Source: DAOPZC01 sp035353175
GTDB lineage: Bacteria; Verrucomicrobiota; Kiritimatiellia; RFP12; UBA1067
NCBI GenBank assembly: GCA_035353175.1
Contig: DAOPZC010000009.1
Location: 1 to 64,000 of the forward strand
DNA length: 64,000 nt
Direction of reading: 5' to 3'
Each line of letters starts with the position of its first letter. Within the stretch, counting starts at the first letter, position 1. Below, in pieces: positions 26,435 to 34,286 of the stretch. The notes under the pieces are model-generated. The model had not been told where the DNA came from. It saw only the letters and a program-made list of their open reading frames with translations, and ran no database searches. The position numbers were made by a program, and so were the translations under genes.

Positions 26435-27238
26435 ATGAAGATGAGCACACACACGGGAGTTGTCGCGGTGGTCCTGACGATGGTCACCGCGGGCGCGGCC
26501 ATGGCCCAGATCGCGGGCGTCATCACGACGCCCGAGGGCCGCAAGATCGAAGGCACCATCAAGTGGAACGTCCGCGACAAGGCGTACGGCATCACCGCGA
26601 AGGGCGGCAACGTCGAGCTGCAGCTGACGCGGGAGAACATCAGCGACATCCAGATTCCGCGCCCGAAGGAATTGGACGCGGCGATCGCCAGCATCCAGTC
26701 AGGCAACGCGGCCGCGGCCGTGCCGGTGCTGGAAAAGCTCTCGAACGACTACCTGATGCTGCAGTGGGACACGGTCGCGACCCGCTACTTGGCCGAGGCG
26801 CACGTGAAGGCCGGCGCGCCGGACAAGGCGCTGCGCGTGTGCGAGAAGGTCATCGCCGCGAATCCGGATGCCGCCTTCCTGGGCGAAATGGCGCCCGCCT
26901 ATTGGCAGGCCCTGCTGAAGTCGGACCGCGTGTCCAAGGTCGAGGATCTGATGGCCAAGGCGATCAAGAGCGGCGACCGGCTGGCGTCCGCGAATGCGCT
27001 GATCATGCGCGGCGACGTGATTCTGGCCGCGGGCGACACGAACGAGAACGCGAAGAAGGCGCTGATCGACGGCTTCATGCGCGTGGTGACCTTGTACAAG
27101 AGCGAGAAGGCGGCCCAGCCCGAAGCGCTCTACAAGGCGGCGAAGTGCTTCGAGAAGCTCGGTCAGTCGTCGCGCGCGGATCAGATGCGGACGACGCTGA
27201 AGGGCGAATACGCGTCGTCCGAGTGGGCGCGCAAGTGA
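26435..27238 (+). CDS. Exported TPR-like protein
   Basis: 267 residues from ATG 26435 (MKMSTHT), 7 bases after TTAAGGAGC; the frame is open to a TTG at 26408, which lacks a ribosome site. The signal peptide ends at AMA (residue about 24). Residues 25-75 form a small beta domain (VITTPEGRKIEGTIKWNV), followed by helical repeats (AVPVLEKLSNDYLMLQW, APDKALRVCEKVIAANP, ALYKAAKCFEKLGQ). It lies 49 bp after the large TPR gene and 104 bp before exbB. The order suggests that both periplasmic TPR proteins work with the Exb motor, which is inference. Confidence 0.85.
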   Translation: MKMSTHTGVVAVVLTMVTAGAAMAQIAGVITTPEGRKIEGTIKWNVRDKAYGITAKGGNVELQLTRENISDIQIPRPKELDAAIASIQSGNAAAAVPVLEKLSNDYLMLQWDTVATRYLAEAHVKAGAPDKALRVCEKVIAANPDAAFLGEMAPAYWQALLKSDRVSKVEDLMAKAIKSGDRLASANALIMRGDVILAAGDTNENAKKALIDGFMRVVTLYKSEKAAQPEALYKAAKCFEKLGQSSRADQMRTTLKGEYASSEWARK

Positions 27239-27250
27239 GAAAAGGTTCTT

Positions 27251-27270
27251 CCCGCGCCGGAGGGCGCGGG
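27251..27270 (+). terminator. GC-rich hairpin before exbB
   Basis: CCCGCGCC and GGCGCGGG make a perfect 8-bp stem with a GGAG loop, 12 bases after the TPR-like gene. A second inverted repeat, GTTAGT (27292-27297) and ACTAAC (27305-27310), follows. There is no T run directly after the first stem, so it may lower rather than stop transcription into exbB. Confidence 0.45.
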
Positions 27271-27342
27271 GTGGTGGCGGCAAGGATTTTTGTTAGTCAA
27301 CGAAACTAACTTGAACAAGGGAAACAAAGTAAGAGGTTAACG

Positions 27343-28152
27343 ATGAAAAGACTGGTCATGTCGGCAGTGATGTTCGCGGGGTTGACGGTTGGTTCTGTGA
27401 TGGCGCAGGATGCTGCGGCGCCTGCAGCGGCAGCACCTGCACCCGCCGCGGCGGCTGCCGGGCTTGAGGCGAATCCCGCTGCCGCAGGTGAGGCTGCAAA
27501 ACCCAAGAGCTCGGGGAAGACGGGTTTCTTCGCGGTGGTGTTCGGTTCCGGCTGGCTGGGTGTGGTGCTGTGGGCGGCGCTGTTCGGCTGCGGCGCGGCG
27601 GCCATCTATTTCATCGTGGACAGCTCGGTGATGGTCCGTCCCCAGAAGATCATGCCCCAGAGCCTGATCGACAAGGTCAAGGCCGGCATGGCCGAGGGCG
27701 ACGTGATGAAGGCCTTGCACGCCTGCGAGACCGAGCCGGGACCGATGGCGAACATCCTGTCCGCCGGTTTCTCCCACGTCGAAGAGGGCTTCGAAGTGAT
27801 CCAGGAGTCGATCGGCGCGGCCGCCGACCTGGAGACCGAGCGCATCATGCAGCGCCTCACGTGGATTTCCGTGTGCTCGAACCTGGCCCCGATGTTGGGT
27901 CTGCTCGGCACGGTGCAAGGCATGATCATGTGTTTCGAAACGTTGGCGACCGGCGCCCCGGACGTCGGCTCGTTGGCGTTGGCCATTTCGCAGGCGCTGT
28001 GGACCACCGCCGGCGGCCTGTGCATCGCGATTCCCGCCATCACCTTCTACTACAGCATCCGCAACAACGCGAACCGGCTGATCCTGCGCATGCAGGCCAT
28101 GACCATGGAGCTCATCAAGGACCTGCGCAACGTCGAAGTCGTGAATGACTAA
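27343..28152 (+). CDS. exbB: ExbB/TolQ/MotA-family proton channel protein, long N-terminus
   Basis: 269 residues. An N-terminal signal-like segment (MKRLVMSAVMFAGLTVG, ending VMAQ) and an Ala/Pro-rich stretch come before the first core transmembrane helix at about residues 71-92. The hallmark MotA/TolQ/ExbB region is SNLAPMLGLLGTVQGMI near residue 185, followed by LWTTAGGLCIAIPAI in the last helix. With ExbD it would form the inner-membrane motor that converts proton-motive force into movement of a periplasm-spanning protein. The extended N-terminus is known in some ExbB proteins. The next genes are two ExbDs and a TonB-like-topology protein. Confidence 0.94.
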   Translation: MKRLVMSAVMFAGLTVGSVMAQDAAAPAAAAPAPAAAAAGLEANPAAAGEAAKPKSSGKTGFFAVVFGSGWLGVVLWAALFGCGAAAIYFIVDSSVMVRPQKIMPQSLIDKVKAGMAEGDVMKALHACETEPGPMANILSAGFSHVEEGFEVIQESIGAAADLETERIMQRLTWISVCSNLAPMLGLLGTVQGMIMCFETLATGAPDVGSLALAISQALWTTAGGLCIAIPAITFYYSIRNNANRLILRMQAMTMELIKDLRNVEVVND

Positions 28153-28275
28153 CGCCGCGTGACGCAACGGGGAGGCGCGCGTCCCGAAGGCGGCCCCCCC
28201 GGTGCCGAGTCCCGTCGCCGGTGCGGCCCGCGCGCCGGCGGGTCGGTTTTGAGTCGGGCTCCCACGGGATGACAC

Positions 28276-28308
28276 CTGCGGGGCAAACCGCAGTAAAGGT
28301 TTGAAACC
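28276..28308 (+). promoter_or_regulatory. Hairpin and palindrome at the exbD start
   Basis: CTGCGG (28276-28281) pairs with CCGCAG (28288-28293), and directly before the ATG lies the palindrome GGTTTGAAACC (28298-28308). The ribosome site AAAGG is part of this segment, so folding could limit exbD translation. The rest of the 156-bp gap is GC-rich with no coding sign. Confidence 0.4.
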
Positions 28309-28740
28309 ATGGCTAGAGGGTTATCAACACAACAGTGCGATTTGGACATGACGCCGATGATCGACGTCGTGTTCCAGCTGATCATTTTCTTTGTGGTCAC
28401 GCTGAAAATGACATCGGACGTCAATCCGGACATCATTCTCGAAGACGGCAAGAACGGGGTGACGCTGACGCAGGACAATCTGCCGCCCAGCACGCTGGAG
28501 ATCGAGCTGGACCGCCGGGGCCGCATCTCGATCCACAACGCGACGCTGAATGAGCGGCTCTTGGCGACGATGATCAAGAACCGGATCAACCGCCACGGCA
28601 ACGAGTTTCCCGTCCTGATCCGGGCGGACCGCCGCACGCAGCACGAAAAGGTGCGCAAGGTCATGGACATCTGCACGGCGGCTGGCATCTGGAAGCTGTC
28701 GTTCGTCGCGGTTCAGGAGCACAAGGCGGCGAAAAAGTAG
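28309..28740 (+). CDS. exbD: ExbD/TolR-family protein, first copy of cluster
   Basis: 143 residues. The short cytoplasmic N-terminus leads to LDMTPMIDVVFQLIIFFVV, the typical ExbD transmembrane helix with the proton-path Asp (near residue 19). The remaining 105 residues are the small periplasmic alpha/beta domain, including VLIRADRRTQHEKVRKVMDI. It would sit as a dimer inside the ExbB pentamer. The gene is 11 bp from a second, divergent ExbD; possession of two ExbDs per ExbB suggests a heterodimer. Confidence 0.94.
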   Translation: MARGLSTQQCDLDMTPMIDVVFQLIIFFVVTLKMTSDVNPDIILEDGKNGVTLTQDNLPPSTLEIELDRRGRISIHNATLNERLLATMIKNRINRHGNEFPVLIRADRRTQHEKVRKVMDICTAAGIWKLSFVAVQEHKAAKK

Positions 28741-28751
28741 GAGACGATCTT

Positions 28752-29159
28752 ATGGCTTACAAACGGAAAGAAAATAAGGGCGAGAGCCCGAAACTGGACA
28801 TGACGCCGATGATCGACGTCGTCTTCCAGCTCCTGATTTTCTTCGTGGTCACTCTGAAGCAGGAGGATATTCTCGCCAAGCTGTCGGCCGCCCGCCCCGC
28901 GCCGAACCAGGACGAGAAGGTCAAGGAGCAGCAGCAGGATCTGATCAACGTGATCGTGGCGCCGCAGGGCTTTCTTTTCAACGGCCGCCCCATGCGTCTG
29001 CCGGAGCTCGACCGCGCGATCGAGCGCCTGTCGGGCTACAGCAAGACCGCGATGGTGATCATCAAGTGTACCGCCGATTCGCCGCACGCCTTCCTTGTTC
29101 AGGTGTTGGACGTCTGCAACAAGCACGGCATGACCAACCTGTCGATCTTCAGCATGTAA
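28752..29159 (+). CDS. exbD: ExbD/TolR-family protein, second copy of cluster
   Basis: 135 residues. PKLDMTPMIDVVFQLLIFFV is the single membrane helix with the conserved Asp. The periplasmic part contains an Asp/Glu/Lys/Gln-rich segment (NQDEKVKEQQQDLI) and ends HGMTNLSIFSM. It shares the membrane helix with the preceding ExbD but diverges elsewhere, so the two are old paralogues rather than a recent copy. It is followed after 10 bp by the cyclase-fold protein, indicating tight co-expression. Confidence 0.94.
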   Translation: MAYKRKENKGESPKLDMTPMIDVVFQLLIFFVVTLKQEDILAKLSAARPAPNQDEKVKEQQQDLINVIVAPQGFLFNGRPMRLPELDRAIERLSGYSKTAMVIIKCTADSPHAFLVQVLDVCNKHGMTNLSIFSM

Positions 29160-29169
29160 GGAATCAGAC

Positions 29170-30948
29170 ATGAGTAGCAATGTGGATATGACCGAGGTCG
29201 ACTCGCATCTCGACGAGATCGCTCGGATGTACACGAACGAGACGTTGTTCCGGCGCATGAAGGTGCTGTTCTCCGGACTCAAGGCCCCCCGTCAGTCCAG
29301 AGAGTACAAGGTTGCGATGATCGAGGTGCAGCGTCTGGCGGCACCGTTCGCGGCCATTCTTCTCCCCGCGTTCGCCGTGGGCGTCTTGATGGTCATGTCG
29401 AGCGGCGCGGTGGTCCAGGACCGCATCATCGAGACGCAGGTGCTCGAGGCCGAAGAGGTGAAGGACCTCGACAAGATCGAAGAGTTCGAGAAGCCGGAAG
29501 AACAGATGGAGGACGTCAACATCGACATCCCCATCAACAGCCCGAACGTCCAGGTGCAGTCCGATACGCCGAACAATCAGCCGATGAGCCCGCAGCCGCA
29601 GGCGTTCGACGCGGTGATGACGGTCAAGAGCCCGGTGATCCTCAAAAACATCTACGGCAGCACCCGCAACACCGGCACGCGCGGCACGCAGCTCGCCAAG
29701 TTCGGCGGCGACCGCATGACCGAAGACGCGGTGCTGCGCGCCCTGCGTTGGCTCAAGAAAAAACAGCAGACGGACGGCTCTTGGCCCGCACAGAAGGTGG
29801 CCATGACCGGCTTGGCGGTCCTGACGTTCTTGGCGCACGGCGAGAAGCCGGGCGAGTCGGCGGAGTTCGGCGCGACGATCCAGAAGGCGCTGGAATTCCT
29901 GATCAAGAGCCAGCGCGCCGACGGCAAGTTCAACGGCATGGACGGCAATGAATACGCCCACCCGATCGCGACGTATGCGCTCTGCGAGGCCTATGGCATG
30001 ACGATCAACCCGAACGTCAAGGTCGCGGCCGAGAAGGCGCTGGTGCCGATCATCAAGGGCCAGCATCCGACCGGCGGTTGGACCTACAAGATGGACCCCT
30101 CCGTCAACAACAGCAAAGAGCACGGCGAAGTCGGCAAGTACCGCGACGACACCTCCTACATGGGGTGGTGCGCGCAGGCGCTCAAAGCCGCCAAATTGGC
30201 TAAGCTGCACGCCGACGGCCTGGAGAAGGCGACCAAGCTCGCGGTCAAAGGCTTCAAGAAAAACGCCAGCCCGAACGGCGGCTTCGGCTACACCAGTCCG
30301 GGCACCGGCGGCCTCACGAGCGTCGGCACCCTGTGCATGCAGCTGCTCGGCGCGTCGAATGAGGCGGAGGTGAAGAAATCGCTGGAGCTCATTGATGCTT
30401 GGACGCCGTCCTTCTCGTCCTATGAGCCGGTCGAGGACGTGATCAAGCAGCTGAAGCCCGACGATTTGATCAAGCGCGATAAGAGCGGTAAGCCGACGCT
30501 CGATAAAGACGGCAAGCAAGAGAAATTGACCCCTATCGCGGTGGCCAAGGATAAGCTTTCCCCGAAGGTTGATCCTGCCGAAAAGATGTTTTATTCCGCC
30601 TCGGCGCAATACTATTTCTACTATGCCACGCAGTGTAAGTTTCACCAAGGGGGCAAGCATTGGGAAAACTGGAACAAGGTCATGAAGCCGCGGTATGTCA
30701 AGGCGCAGCAGATCGAGAAGAACGCGATCAAGAACGACAAGGGCGTGGACTGTGACATCGGCTGGTGGGCGAATGCGGACACGATGAGCGACCGCCCCGT
30801 CATGGACACTTGCCTGGCCGCGCTGCAGCTCATGGTCTATTACCGCTATCTGCCGACCACCAGCAAGGAAGCCGTGCAGGTTGAGGCGGAACTCGTGGCC
30901 ACCTCCACCGACACCGAAGACATCAAGGTGGACACCGGGAATCTGTAA
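29170..30948 (+). CDS. Membrane-anchored terpenoid-cyclase-fold (prenyltransferase/squalene oxidase repeat) protein
   Basis: 592 residues. Residues 1-56 are charged and cytoplasmic; 57-79 form one transmembrane helix (LAAPFAAILLPAFAVGVLMV). An acidic, Pro-containing linker (EEVKDLDKIEEFEKPEEQ and on to about residue 160) then reaches a periplasmic alpha/alpha toroid built from repeats with QW-like motifs: KKQQTDGSWPAQ near 200, IKSQRADGKF near 250, KGQHPTGGWTY near 305, and SPNGGFGYTSPG near 375. The fold is that of squalene cyclases and complement/alpha-2-macroglobulin TED domains. Catalytic DxDD or thioester motifs are not seen, so a binding role is likelier than cyclisation. Topology and gene order correspond to TonB or TolA beside ExbB and ExbD. 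Confidence 0.88.
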   Translation: MSSNVDMTEVDSHLDEIARMYTNETLFRRMKVLFSGLKAPRQSREYKVAMIEVQRLAAPFAAILLPAFAVGVLMVMSSGAVVQDRIIETQVLEAEEVKDLDKIEEFEKPEEQMEDVNIDIPINSPNVQVQSDTPNNQPMSPQPQAFDAVMTVKSPVILKNIYGSTRNTGTRGTQLAKFGGDRMTEDAVLRALRWLKKKQQTDGSWPAQKVAMTGLAVLTFLAHGEKPGESAEFGATIQKALEFLIKSQRADGKFNGMDGNEYAHPIATYALCEAYGMTINPNVKVAAEKALVPIIKGQHPTGGWTYKMDPSVNNSKEHGEVGKYRDDTSYMGWCAQALKAAKLAKLHADGLEKATKLAVKGFKKNASPNGGFGYTSPGTGGLTSVGTLCMQLLGASNEAEVKKSLELIDAWTPSFSSYEPVEDVIKQLKPDDLIKRDKSGKPTLDKDGKQEKLTPIAVAKDKLSPKVDPAEKMFYSASAQYYFYYATQCKFHQGGKHWENWNKVMKPRYVKAQQIEKNAIKNDKGVDCDIGWWANADTMSDRPVMDTCLAALQLMVYYRYLPTTSKEAVQVEAELVATSTDTEDIKVDTGNL

Positions 30949-30949
30949 G

Positions 30950-31020
30950 AAGTGCATTAGTTCGTTAGTGCATGAGTGCGGTTAACTAATAAACTAATGC
31001 ACGACTGAACGAACGCACTT
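30950..31020. repeat. Nested inverted-repeat intergenic element
   Basis: GTGCATTAGTT (30952-30962) is repeated inverted as AACTAATGCAC (30992-31002), and AAGTGC at the left end (30950-30955) matches GCACTT at the right (31015-31020). Within the left arm GTGCATTAGT and GTGCATGAGT are 16 bp apart. The element is AT-rich beside GC-rich genes and fills the whole gap between two genes. It may fold as a long RNA hairpin or belong to a dispersed repeat family. Confidence 0.7.
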
Positions 31021-31027
31021 CTTCATT

Positions 31028-32254
31028 ATGCCCTTTTCACTTTTTCTCGCGTTGAAATATCTCCGGCCGAAACGGTCGTTCACCTCGGTCGTGACGCTGA
31101 TCTCGGTGGTCGGCGTGGTGCTGGGCGTGGCGATCATCATCATCGTGCGCGCGGTGATGACCGGCTTCGGCGACATGTGGAAAGAGAAGATCCTCGACTT
31201 CAAGCCGCACATCACCGTGTCGCCCGTGGGCGGCGGCGTCATTGAAGAGGAGGAGTCGGTCTGCAAGCGGCTGGAGATGGTGCCGGGGGTGATCGCCGCC
31301 TCGCCCGGGCTCGAAACGCGCGTGCTGGTCGAGCACCGCCGCCGCGTGGTCGCGCCGATCGTGATCGGCACCGACCCGCAGCGTGCCCGCCGCGTGATGA
31401 AGCTTGACCGCATGGCCGCGGGCGAGTTCAACATCGAGGGCGACTCGGTGGTGGTGGGCATCGATCTGGCCGCCGAGCTCGGGCTGATGGTGGGCGACGC
31501 GATTCTGGTGTATTCGCCCATGAACCTCGTCACCAAGGACGAGGTCTATTTTCCCGAGCGTCTCACGATCACCGGCATCTTCGACTCCGGACAGCGCGAC
31601 TTCGATTCCGGATTCATCGTGACCTCGATCGCCGTGGCCCGCGATCTGATGGGCATGAAGTCCGGCGTCTATTCGATCCACCTCAAGGTGGACGATCCGC
31701 AGAACACCGCGCATTTCGGCAGAATCGTCAACGACGTCCGCATGCTGGTTCCCCGTCAGGCGGTCCGCACGTGGCAGGAGATCGACAGCCAGCTTTTCAA
31801 CGCGCTCGCGGTGGAGAAAAACATGATGGTCATCCTGCTGATGTTCATCACGGTGGTGGCGATCTTCTGCGTGACCAACACGCTGATCGTGCTGACGGTC
31901 CAGAAGACGGACGAGATCGGGCTGCTCAAGGCGCTCGGTTTCTCGTCGCGGCAGGTGATGGGCGCCTTCGTGTTTCACGGCTGGATCCAGTGCCTCATCG
32001 GCACCGCGCTGGGCATCGGCGCCGCCCTGCTGATCTTGGAAAACCTGCACGTGCTGGTGGCGTTTCTGGCGCGGCTCGGCGTAGAGGTGTTCCCCAAGAG
32101 CGTGTACGGGCTGGCGGAGATCCCGTGGCGCGTGATCCCGGGCGAGGTCGTGAGCGTCGCGGTTTCGGTGATCCTCTTCTGCACCGTGGCCAGTTTCCTG
32201 CCCGCCTGGCGCGCATCGCGCATGGATCCGGTGACGGCCCTGCGCAAGGAGTAG
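31028..32254 (+). CDS. lolC: LolC/E-type lipoprotein-releasing ABC transporter permease
   Basis: 408 residues, a normal length for LolC/LolE. The N-terminus FLALKYLRPKRSFTSVVTLI is characteristic, followed by transmembrane helix 1 (VGVVLGVAIIIIVRAVM), a large periplasmic MacB-like domain (about residues 50-265) and three C-terminal helices, with TDEIGLLKALGFSSRQVMGAF as the coupling segment to the ATPase. With LolD it would extract lipoproteins from the inner membrane for transfer to the outer membrane. Only one permease gene is present, so it may act as a homodimer (LolF-like). No strong ribosome site is seen before the ATG. Confidence 0.93.
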   Translation: MPFSLFLALKYLRPKRSFTSVVTLISVVGVVLGVAIIIIVRAVMTGFGDMWKEKILDFKPHITVSPVGGGVIEEEESVCKRLEMVPGVIAASPGLETRVLVEHRRRVVAPIVIGTDPQRARRVMKLDRMAAGEFNIEGDSVVVGIDLAAELGLMVGDAILVYSPMNLVTKDEVYFPERLTITGIFDSGQRDFDSGFIVTSIAVARDLMGMKSGVYSIHLKVDDPQNTAHFGRIVNDVRMLVPRQAVRTWQEIDSQLFNALAVEKNMMVILLMFITVVAIFCVTNTLIVLTVQKTDEIGLLKALGFSSRQVMGAFVFHGWIQCLIGTALGIGAALLILENLHVLVAFLARLGVEVFPKSVYGLAEIPWRVIPGEVVSVAVSVILFCTVASFLPAWRASRMDPVTALRKE

Positions 32255-32291
32255 GGGCGCGCCCGCATTCCGCCCCGACGGAAAGAGCAAG

Positions 32292-32969
32292 ATGTTAGAA
32301 GCAACCAACCTGCATAAGACGTACATCCTGCCGCACAAGCGGGTCGACGTGCTGAAAGGCGCGTCGATCAGCGTGGGCAAAGGCGAGCGCGTGGCGATCG
32401 TGGGGCGCAGCGGCGCAGGCAAGAGCACGCTCCTGCACGTGCTGGGCGGCCTGGACCGGCCCGACGCCGGCGAGGTCAGCGTGGACGGCAAGCCGCTTTA
32501 CGCGGTCTCGCAGCGGGTGCGCACGGCCGTGCGTGCGGCCAAGATCGGCTTCGTGTTCCAGTCCTACCACCTCCTGTCGGAAATGGACGTCACCGAGAAC
32601 GTGATGCTGCCCGCCATGACCGGCGTGCTGAACATCACGCGGGCGCAGATGCGGCAGCGCGCTTTGACGCTGCTGGAGCAGGTGGGCCTGGCCGACCGCG
32701 CCACCCACATGCCGCTGGAGCTCTCCGGCGGTGAGCAGCAGCGCGTGGCCCTGGCGCGCGCGCTCATTCACGAGCCCGCGCTGATCCTCGCCGACGAGCC
32801 GACCGGCAACCTCGACCGCATGACCGGCGCGCAGATCATGGAGCTGCTCTTCGGCCTCTCCTGCACGCGCGATCTGGCGTTGGTGATGGTGACCCATTCG
32901 CCCGAGACCGCCGCGCTGTGCGACCGCGTCATGGAGCTGCATGAGGGCTTGCTCGTTCCGCGGCCGTGA
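32292..32969 (+). CDS. lolD: LolD-type ABC transporter ATPase
   Basis: 225 residues. Walker A is GRSGAGKST (about residue 38), the Q-loop is GFVFQSYHLL, the signature is LSGGEQQRVALARAL and Walker B is ALILADEPTGNLD; MVTHSPE gives the switch His. The length and the SYHLL pattern fit LolD/MacB-type ATPases. It lies 37 bp after the permease gene and completes the lipoprotein-release transporter. The coding end overlaps a perfect hairpin that separates it from the convergent tonB gene. Confidence 0.95.
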   Translation: MLEATNLHKTYILPHKRVDVLKGASISVGKGERVAIVGRSGAGKSTLLHVLGGLDRPDAGEVSVDGKPLYAVSQRVRTAVRAAKIGFVFQSYHLLSEMDVTENVMLPAMTGVLNITRAQMRQRALTLLEQVGLADRATHMPLELSGGEQQRVALARALIHEPALILADEPTGNLDRMTGAQIMELLFGLSCTRDLALVMVTHSPETAALCDRVMELHEGLLVPRP

Positions 32970-32981
32970 AGACGGCCGCGG
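32958..32981. terminator. Hairpin between convergent lolD and tonB
   Basis: CCGCGGCCGT, a GAAG loop, and ACGGCCGCGG form a perfect 10-bp stem that includes the lolD stop codon (32967-32969). No T run follows on either strand. Its position between genes that meet head-on suggests a two-way transcription barrier. Confidence 0.5.
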
Positions 32982-32988
32982 CGAGCGG

Positions 32989-33789
32989 TCACAAATCCCG
33001 CAGCCTGAAAATCAGGGTGAGACGGGCGAATGACGCCACCGGACGCCCGTCGCGGGCACCGGGCTTGAAGCGCGCCTGTTCCACGGCGCGCACCGCGGCG
33101 CGGTCGAGGTCCGGAAATCCGCTGGAGGACACCAGCGTGACGCCGGTTGTCCGCCCGTCCTCGCCCACCGACGCATCGAGAATGACCGTCCCCTCTTCGC
33201 CGCGCCGCCGCGCGCCGATGGGATAGGAGGGCCGGATCGGGCGGTCGAGCGAAGGATGGGCGTCGATGTGCCCCGCGGAGCCGGCCGCGCCGGCGTTCTC
33301 GCGTTGGCTGGCTCCGGGCACGGCCGGCGCGGGCTCGATGACGGCGGCGGCGGGTGCCGCTGCGGTTGGCGCGGGGGCCGTCTGGGCGGCCGGTGCGGGT
33401 TTGGGCTTCTCGGCCGGCGGAACGGGCTTGGCCACGGGGACGGGTGCCGGCACCGGCTTGGGCTCCGGAACGGCCTCCGGCTCGGGGATCGCGTCGGTGA
33501 AATCGGGCTTTTCCTGGAGTTGCGGTTGCGCCGCCATTTCGGGAACGGGCTCGGGAAGCGGAAGCGGCGAAATCTCGGCGGCCGGCGCTTGCGCGGCCTT
33601 CGGCCCCGCGCCCGGCACGTCGGGCGCGATCTCGGTCAGCGTCAACTCCACCGCGGTCACTTCCAGCTCGGGGGCTGCCGTGGCCGGCGCGTCCCTGTGA
33701 TGCACGGCATAAAAACCCAGCAGCAGCAGCCCCGTGAGGTGCAGGGCGGCGGACAGGGTATAGCTCACGATATGGTCGGCAGAGAACAT
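32989..33789 (-). CDS. tonB: TonB-family energy transducer
   Basis: 266 residues from ATG 33789, the only ATG in frame near the membrane segment; the frame continues upstream but there it overlaps exbD and reads as low-complexity. A transmembrane helix (VSYTLSAALHLTGLLLLGFY) lies at about residues 7-26. A long Pro/Ala/Glu/Lys-rich linker follows (for example PEPEAVPEPKPVPAPVPV) to about residue 185. The C-terminal TonB domain has IRPSYPIGARRRGEEGTVIL, GVTLVSSSGFPDLDRAAVRA and RFKPGARDG. It would carry energy from ExbB/ExbD to outer-membrane transporters. No TonB-dependent receptor is in the window. Confidence 0.92.
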   Translation of the reverse strand: MFSADHIVSYTLSAALHLTGLLLLGFYAVHHRDAPATAAPELEVTAVELTLTEIAPDVPGAGPKAAQAPAAEISPLPLPEPVPEMAAQPQLQEKPDFTDAIPEPEAVPEPKPVPAPVPVAKPVPPAEKPKPAPAAQTAPAPTAAAPAAAVIEPAPAVPGASQRENAGAAGSAGHIDAHPSLDRPIRPSYPIGARRRGEEGTVILDASVGEDGRTTGVTLVSSSGFPDLDRAAVRAVEQARFKPGARDGRPVASFARLTLIFRLRDL

Positions 33790-33878
33790 GGGGTAAAGCG
33801 CGGTCAGTTCATTGGGCGTCCGTTTTTCATGCGTGGGGCGCGGGCGGAAAGTCTGTGCGGCGGTGTGGGAGCCTTGGG

Positions 33879-34283
33879 CTACTTCGCCTCGCCGCTGACC
33901 TGGAACGCGACGCGTTCCACGCCGCCGTTCTTGAGCTTGCCCAGCAGCTCGATGCCGGTGCCGAGCGAGGCCGCCTTGTCGGCGCTGATGAGCACGGGCG
34001 TGGCGCTTTCGCGCCAGAGCTTGACGGTGGCGATCACCAGCTCGTCGAGCGGCATGGCTTGCTTGTTCAGGAGCAGGCGGTTGTCGGCGGCCAATGTGAT
34101 GATCGTCTGCTCCCCTTTCTGCTGCACCCCTTTGGCGGCGGGCAGGTCCACTTTCAGGCCGCGGTGGACCGACATGGAGAAGATCGAGTAGACGAAGACG
34201 ACCAGGATCAGAAACATGACGTCCATGAGGGAGATCATTTCCATCCGGGCCTTGCGGTCTTCGTATCCTGAGCTCAGGCGCAT
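33879..34283 (-). CDS. exbD: ExbD/TolR-family protein of the TonB set
   Basis: 134 residues. EMISLMDVMFLILVVFVYSI is the membrane helix with its conserved Asp near residue 21; the C-terminal domain includes TIITLAADNRLLLNKQ and PVLISADKAASLG. The ATG at 34283 is 3 bases after the exbB stop, so the two are translationally linked, and tonB follows 89 bp later. The membrane helix differs clearly from the two ExbDs at 28309-29159, so this is a separate motor. Confidence 0.93.
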   Translation of the reverse strand: MRLSSGYEDRKARMEMISLMDVMFLILVVFVYSIFSMSVHRGLKVDLPAAKGVQQKGEQTIITLAADNRLLLNKQAMPLDELVIATVKLWRESATPVLISADKAASLGTGIELLGKLKNGGVERVAFQVSGEAK

Positions 34284-34286
34284 GGT

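Noticed and set aside
29170..30948. Squalene-hopene cyclase
   Set aside because: The toroid repeats are present but no DxDD catalytic motif is seen, and the protein has an N-terminal membrane helix and periplasmic topology.
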